Origin: an uncultured Oscillibacter sp.
GTDB lineage: Bacteria > Bacillota > Clostridia > Oscillospirales > Oscillospiraceae
Length of the DNA stretch: 64,000 nt
Assembly: GCA_949959305.1 (NCBI GenBank)
Contig: CATLJA010000001.1
Location: forward strand, 1-64,000
Reading direction: 5' to 3'
How positions within the stretch are numbered: the stretch's first letter is position 1; each line of letters starts with the position of its first letter. Below are positions 62,044 through 64,000 of the stretch, one piece after another. The notes under the pieces were generated by a model. It saw only the letters and a program-made list of their open reading frames with translations, was not told the DNA's origin and made no database searches. A program made the translations under genes and the position numbers.

Positions 62044-62066
62044 ACCAGAAAAAGGAGGCGCATGCC

Positions 62067-62246
62067 ATGGGATTGACGGTGTTTTTGCTCCCCGCCGCCC
62101 TGGCGCTGGCCCTGTGGGGCGGCGTAATGGCGGCAAGCGGATTCCGGCAGGGGAACAAGCTGAAAATTTTCTCCGCCGTGGGAGTCTTTTTCCTTCTGAC
62201 GGCGGGAGCGGCGGTGATGATGGAGTTCATCACCAGGCCGCTGTGA
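62067..62246 (+). CDS. 59-residue membrane protein
   Basis: A short protein with two hydrophobic helices (about 3-22 and 34-52) joined by FRQGNKLKI. AAAAAGGAGG lies 9 bases before ATG 62067. First gene of the module with DUF2975 and XRE genes, 14 bases before the next start. No function is known. Confidence 0.75.
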   Translation: MGLTVFLLPAALALALWGGVMAASGFRQGNKLKIFSAVGVFFLLTAGAAVMMEFITRPL

Positions 62247-62260
62247 AAGGGGGAGGGTCT

Positions 62261-62851
62261 ATGGGAAAAATTCCAGTCCAAAAAATCGCCAGGGTGCTGA
62301 ATGTGCTGGTGCTGATTGCGCTGGCGTGCAACGTGGCGGTGCTGTACCTGGTTCCCACGATTGTGTTTACCGGCAGCGAGGGGCTGCTGGAGGGCGCGCT
62401 GTCTTATTTCGGCGGAATCCTTTTCCCCGGGGAGGACGACATTATCGCCGCCGCCATCGCCGCAAGCGCGATCCTTTGGCTCGCCGGCTGGACGGAGTTC
62501 AACGCCTACCAATTGGTCTTGACGCTGTTCCTGGTCTTCGCCGGAATCCAGACCGCCCTGATTCTCTGGCAGGCCCGGCGGGTGCTGAGCACCATCCTCC
62601 GGGGGGAGCCCTTTGCCCCAGAGAACGCCGTCAGCCTGCGGCGGGCCGCCGTCTGCTGCTTCCTCATCGCCGCCGCCGCGCTGGCACGGGTGATTTTCAG
62701 CGTGTGCTGCTACCAGTCCCCCCTGCCCCTGGCCACCTACAACGCCCTGTTCGTGCCCATGTTCGCCATGGGGGGACTGCTGTGCTGCGTCTGCTCCGCC
62801 CTGTTCCGCCAGGCGGCGGAGCTGAAGGCGGAAAACGACCTGACCATTTGA
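62261..62851 (+). CDS. DUF2975 family membrane protein
   Basis: A 196-residue protein with four main membrane helices (about 13-35, 62-85, 92-110, 135-185 region) and the DUF2975-like segment RRVLSTILRGEPFAPENAVSLRRAAVCCFLIAAAALARVI. In Firmicutes DUF2975 genes are almost always followed by a small YozG-type XRE gene, as here. Start at ATG 62261 with GGGGGAGGG upstream; the frame extends to 61973 across the promoter. Function unknown. Confidence 0.88.
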   Translation: MGKIPVQKIARVLNVLVLIALACNVAVLYLVPTIVFTGSEGLLEGALSYFGGILFPGEDDIIAAAIAASAILWLAGWTEFNAYQLVLTLFLVFAGIQTALILWQARRVLSTILRGEPFAPENAVSLRRAAVCCFLIAAAALARVIFSVCCYQSPLPLATYNALFVPMFAMGGLLCCVCSALFRQAAELKAENDLTI

Positions 62852-62860
62852 GGTGCCGCC

Positions 62861-63082
62861 ATGATTGTTGTGAATCTGGACGTGATGATGGCGAAGCGGA
62901 AAATGAATCTTTCCCAGCTCTCGGAGAAGGTGGACATCACCCTGGCGAACCTGTCGGTGCTGAAAAACAACAAAGCCAGGGCCGTCCGCTTCTCCACCCT
63001 GGAGGCGGTCTGCGCCGCCCTGGACTGCCAGCCGGGCGACATTCTGGAGTATGTCCCCGATGAGGCCGGCGGCGCAGGATAA
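62861..63082 (+). CDS. small XRE-type regulator (YozG-like)
   Basis: A 73-residue helix-turn-helix protein: VVNLDVMMAKRKMNLSQLSEKVDITLANLSVLKNNKARAVRFSTLEAVCAALDCQPGDILEY covers its whole domain, with recognition helix TLANLSVLKNNKAR. It is encoded 9 bases after the DUF2975 gene and probably controls the module through the TTATCG/CGATAA operator. Confidence 0.9.
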   Translation: MIVVNLDVMMAKRKMNLSQLSEKVDITLANLSVLKNNKARAVRFSTLEAVCAALDCQPGDILEYVPDEAGGAG

Positions 63083-63130
63083 AGAAGGACCTGTCCGCAG
63101 CAGGCGGACAGCCGGATAGGAGAATCTGAT

Positions 63131-64000
63131 ATGAGTGAAGAAATCAAAGCCCTTCCGCCGGAAGGGTCCACGAAGTGTGCCCAAAAACGGGACTTGGCCG
63201 GGGAATCCATGGGCCGTTACCGCCGGTTCCTGGCCTTGACGCTGGGATTCTGTCTTTTGATGGTGGACGGTTTCCTGTGGCACGGCCCCTGCGCCGGGCT
63301 GACGGCCACGGTGTTCGCCTGGTACGCGCTGCTCCTGGCCTGGCTGGGACCGAAGACCTTTGAGCGGCGCTCCGGCCGGGTCTTGCTGGCGGCGAACCTG
63401 TTCCTGGCCGCAGCGATGGCCCTGGGCTCCAACTGGTACTTCCGCTGCTGGAACCTGCTGGCCCTGGCGGCGCTGATTCCCGTCCACGCCCTGGCGGGCC
63501 TTGGAAGCCGCCCCTGGTGGGACCCGCGGATGCTTTGGGAGCGGTGCCGTCTTTTGTTCCAGGGGCTGTTTGGAAATCTGTGGGCCTGTTTCGCGGCGGC
63601 GGCCCCCGATAAGCGGAGCGGGGAAAAGCCCAAGCGCACCATGGCGGTGGTACTGGGGCTCTGCGGGGCCGCGGCGCTGGTGTCCGTTCTGCTGCCGGTG
63701 CTGACTTCGGCGGACGCGCTGTTCGCCGCGTCCCTGGAGGGGCTTAACGCCTGCATCCGCACGCTCCATTTCAGCGGCGCGCTCCAGCGGATATTCTGGG
63801 CGCTGGTATTCACCCCCTTCGTGTTCAGCCTGCTCTACGCCCTGGCGCACCCCAGGCTGCTGTGCCCGCCGGAGGAGAAGAAGGGTCCCCAGGCGGACGC
63901 TCTGGGCTTCGTGCTGGCGCTGGCGGCGGTGGACGGGCTGTACCTGGCCTTTCTGGCGGTCCAGTCCGCCGGGCTGTTCGGCGGGCCGGAATACCTGGAG
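63131..64000 (+). CDS. DUF4173/DUF4153-like membrane protein, 5' part
   Basis: The gene runs off the window end after 290 codons. It encodes a hydrophilic start (SEEIKALPPEGSTKCAQKRD) and at least eight membrane helices, with the segment ALGFVLALAAVDGLYLAFLAVQSAGLFGG near the end, characteristic of DUF4173-containing membrane proteins of Firmicutes. AGGAG lies 8 bases before ATG 63131. It follows the DUF2975/XRE module by 48 bases and could be its target or a cotranscribed member. Function unknown. Confidence 0.8.
   Translation, partial: MSEEIKALPPEGSTKCAQKRDLAGESMGRYRRFLALTLGFCLLMVDGFLWHGPCAGLTATVFAWYALLLAWLGPKTFERRSGRVLLAANLFLAAAMALGSNWYFRCWNLLALAALIPVHALAGLGSRPWWDPRMLWERCRLLFQGLFGNLWACFAAAAPDKRSGEKPKRTMAVVLGLCGAAALVSVLLPVLTSADALFAASLEGLNACIRTLHFSGALQRIFWALVFTPFVFSLLYALAHPRLLCPPEEKKGPQADALGFVLALAAVDGLYLAFLAVQSAGLFGGPEYLE

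Overview
The window comes from a high-GC, low-redundancy bacterial chromosome that looks like an anaerobic, spore-forming clostridium of the Oscillospiraceae/Oscillospirales type. The reasons are strong G/C third-position bias, SpoIIID with a sigma-E-like promoter, FtsK/SpoIIIE, SLH-domain surface proteins, LytTR/GHKL and MerR signalling typical of Firmicutes, Shine-Dalgarno AGGAGG sites, and genes for mucin-sugar, purine and selenium-type metabolism common in gut species. No tRNA, rRNA, CRISPR array, transposase or phage module was seen. Because GC is high, very long antisense open frames cover most genes; these were treated as shadows.

Layout. 1-6.6 kb: the 3' end of a YgfK-type Fe-S/FAD oxidoreductase, uppP, ftsK, a small HMA-like protein and a DivIVA-like coiled-coil protein. 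6.7-14 kb: a galacto-N-biose/lacto-N-biose utilisation operon (binding protein, two permeases, small membrane protein, GH112 phosphorylase) with two AraC regulators; its binding protein looks internally deleted. 14-19.3 kb: an HPr-like small protein, a zinc-ribbon membrane protein, htpG, a MATE exporter and a hemolysin III protein behind a striking AT-rich palindrome. 19.4-25.8 kb: a complete F-type ATP synthase operon (a, c, b, alpha, gamma, beta, epsilon) in which the only delta-like sequence is fused to the N-terminus of alpha. 25.8-32 kb: a gene remnant, an AgrC/AgrA-like two-component pair, TraX and a BceAB-like ABC transporter.

32-45 kb: an SLH-transglutaminase protein, an LCP ligase, a hidden spoIIID, an Fe-S aldo/keto reductase-DUF3842-kinase operon, a MocR/PdxR regulator between two ECF S-component genes (probable vitamin B6 uptake), DUF975, a dus-arsC/spx-pepQ operon, and a small divergent XRE module with a perfect palindromic operator. 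45-53 kb: pyrG, a barnase-like lipoprotein with its overlapping barstar, a GH18-SLH protein, guanine deaminase behind a guanine-class riboswitch, and a ZIP transporter. 53-64 kb: mscS, serA, a membrane-anchored MerR regulator with a textbook 19-bp-spacer promoter and a small membrane partner, a PilZ protein, YbjQ, an MBL hydrolase, cytidine deaminase, a deacetylase-like lipoprotein, a DUF2975/XRE module and the start of a DUF4173-like membrane protein.

The observations most worth checking are the delta-alpha ATP synthase fusion, the guanine riboswitch whose terminator consumes the P1 strand (predicting activation by guanine), the conserved EI-GE-A-Y tail shared by three neighbouring membrane proteins including the MerR regulator, and the lipoprotein barnase/barstar pair.
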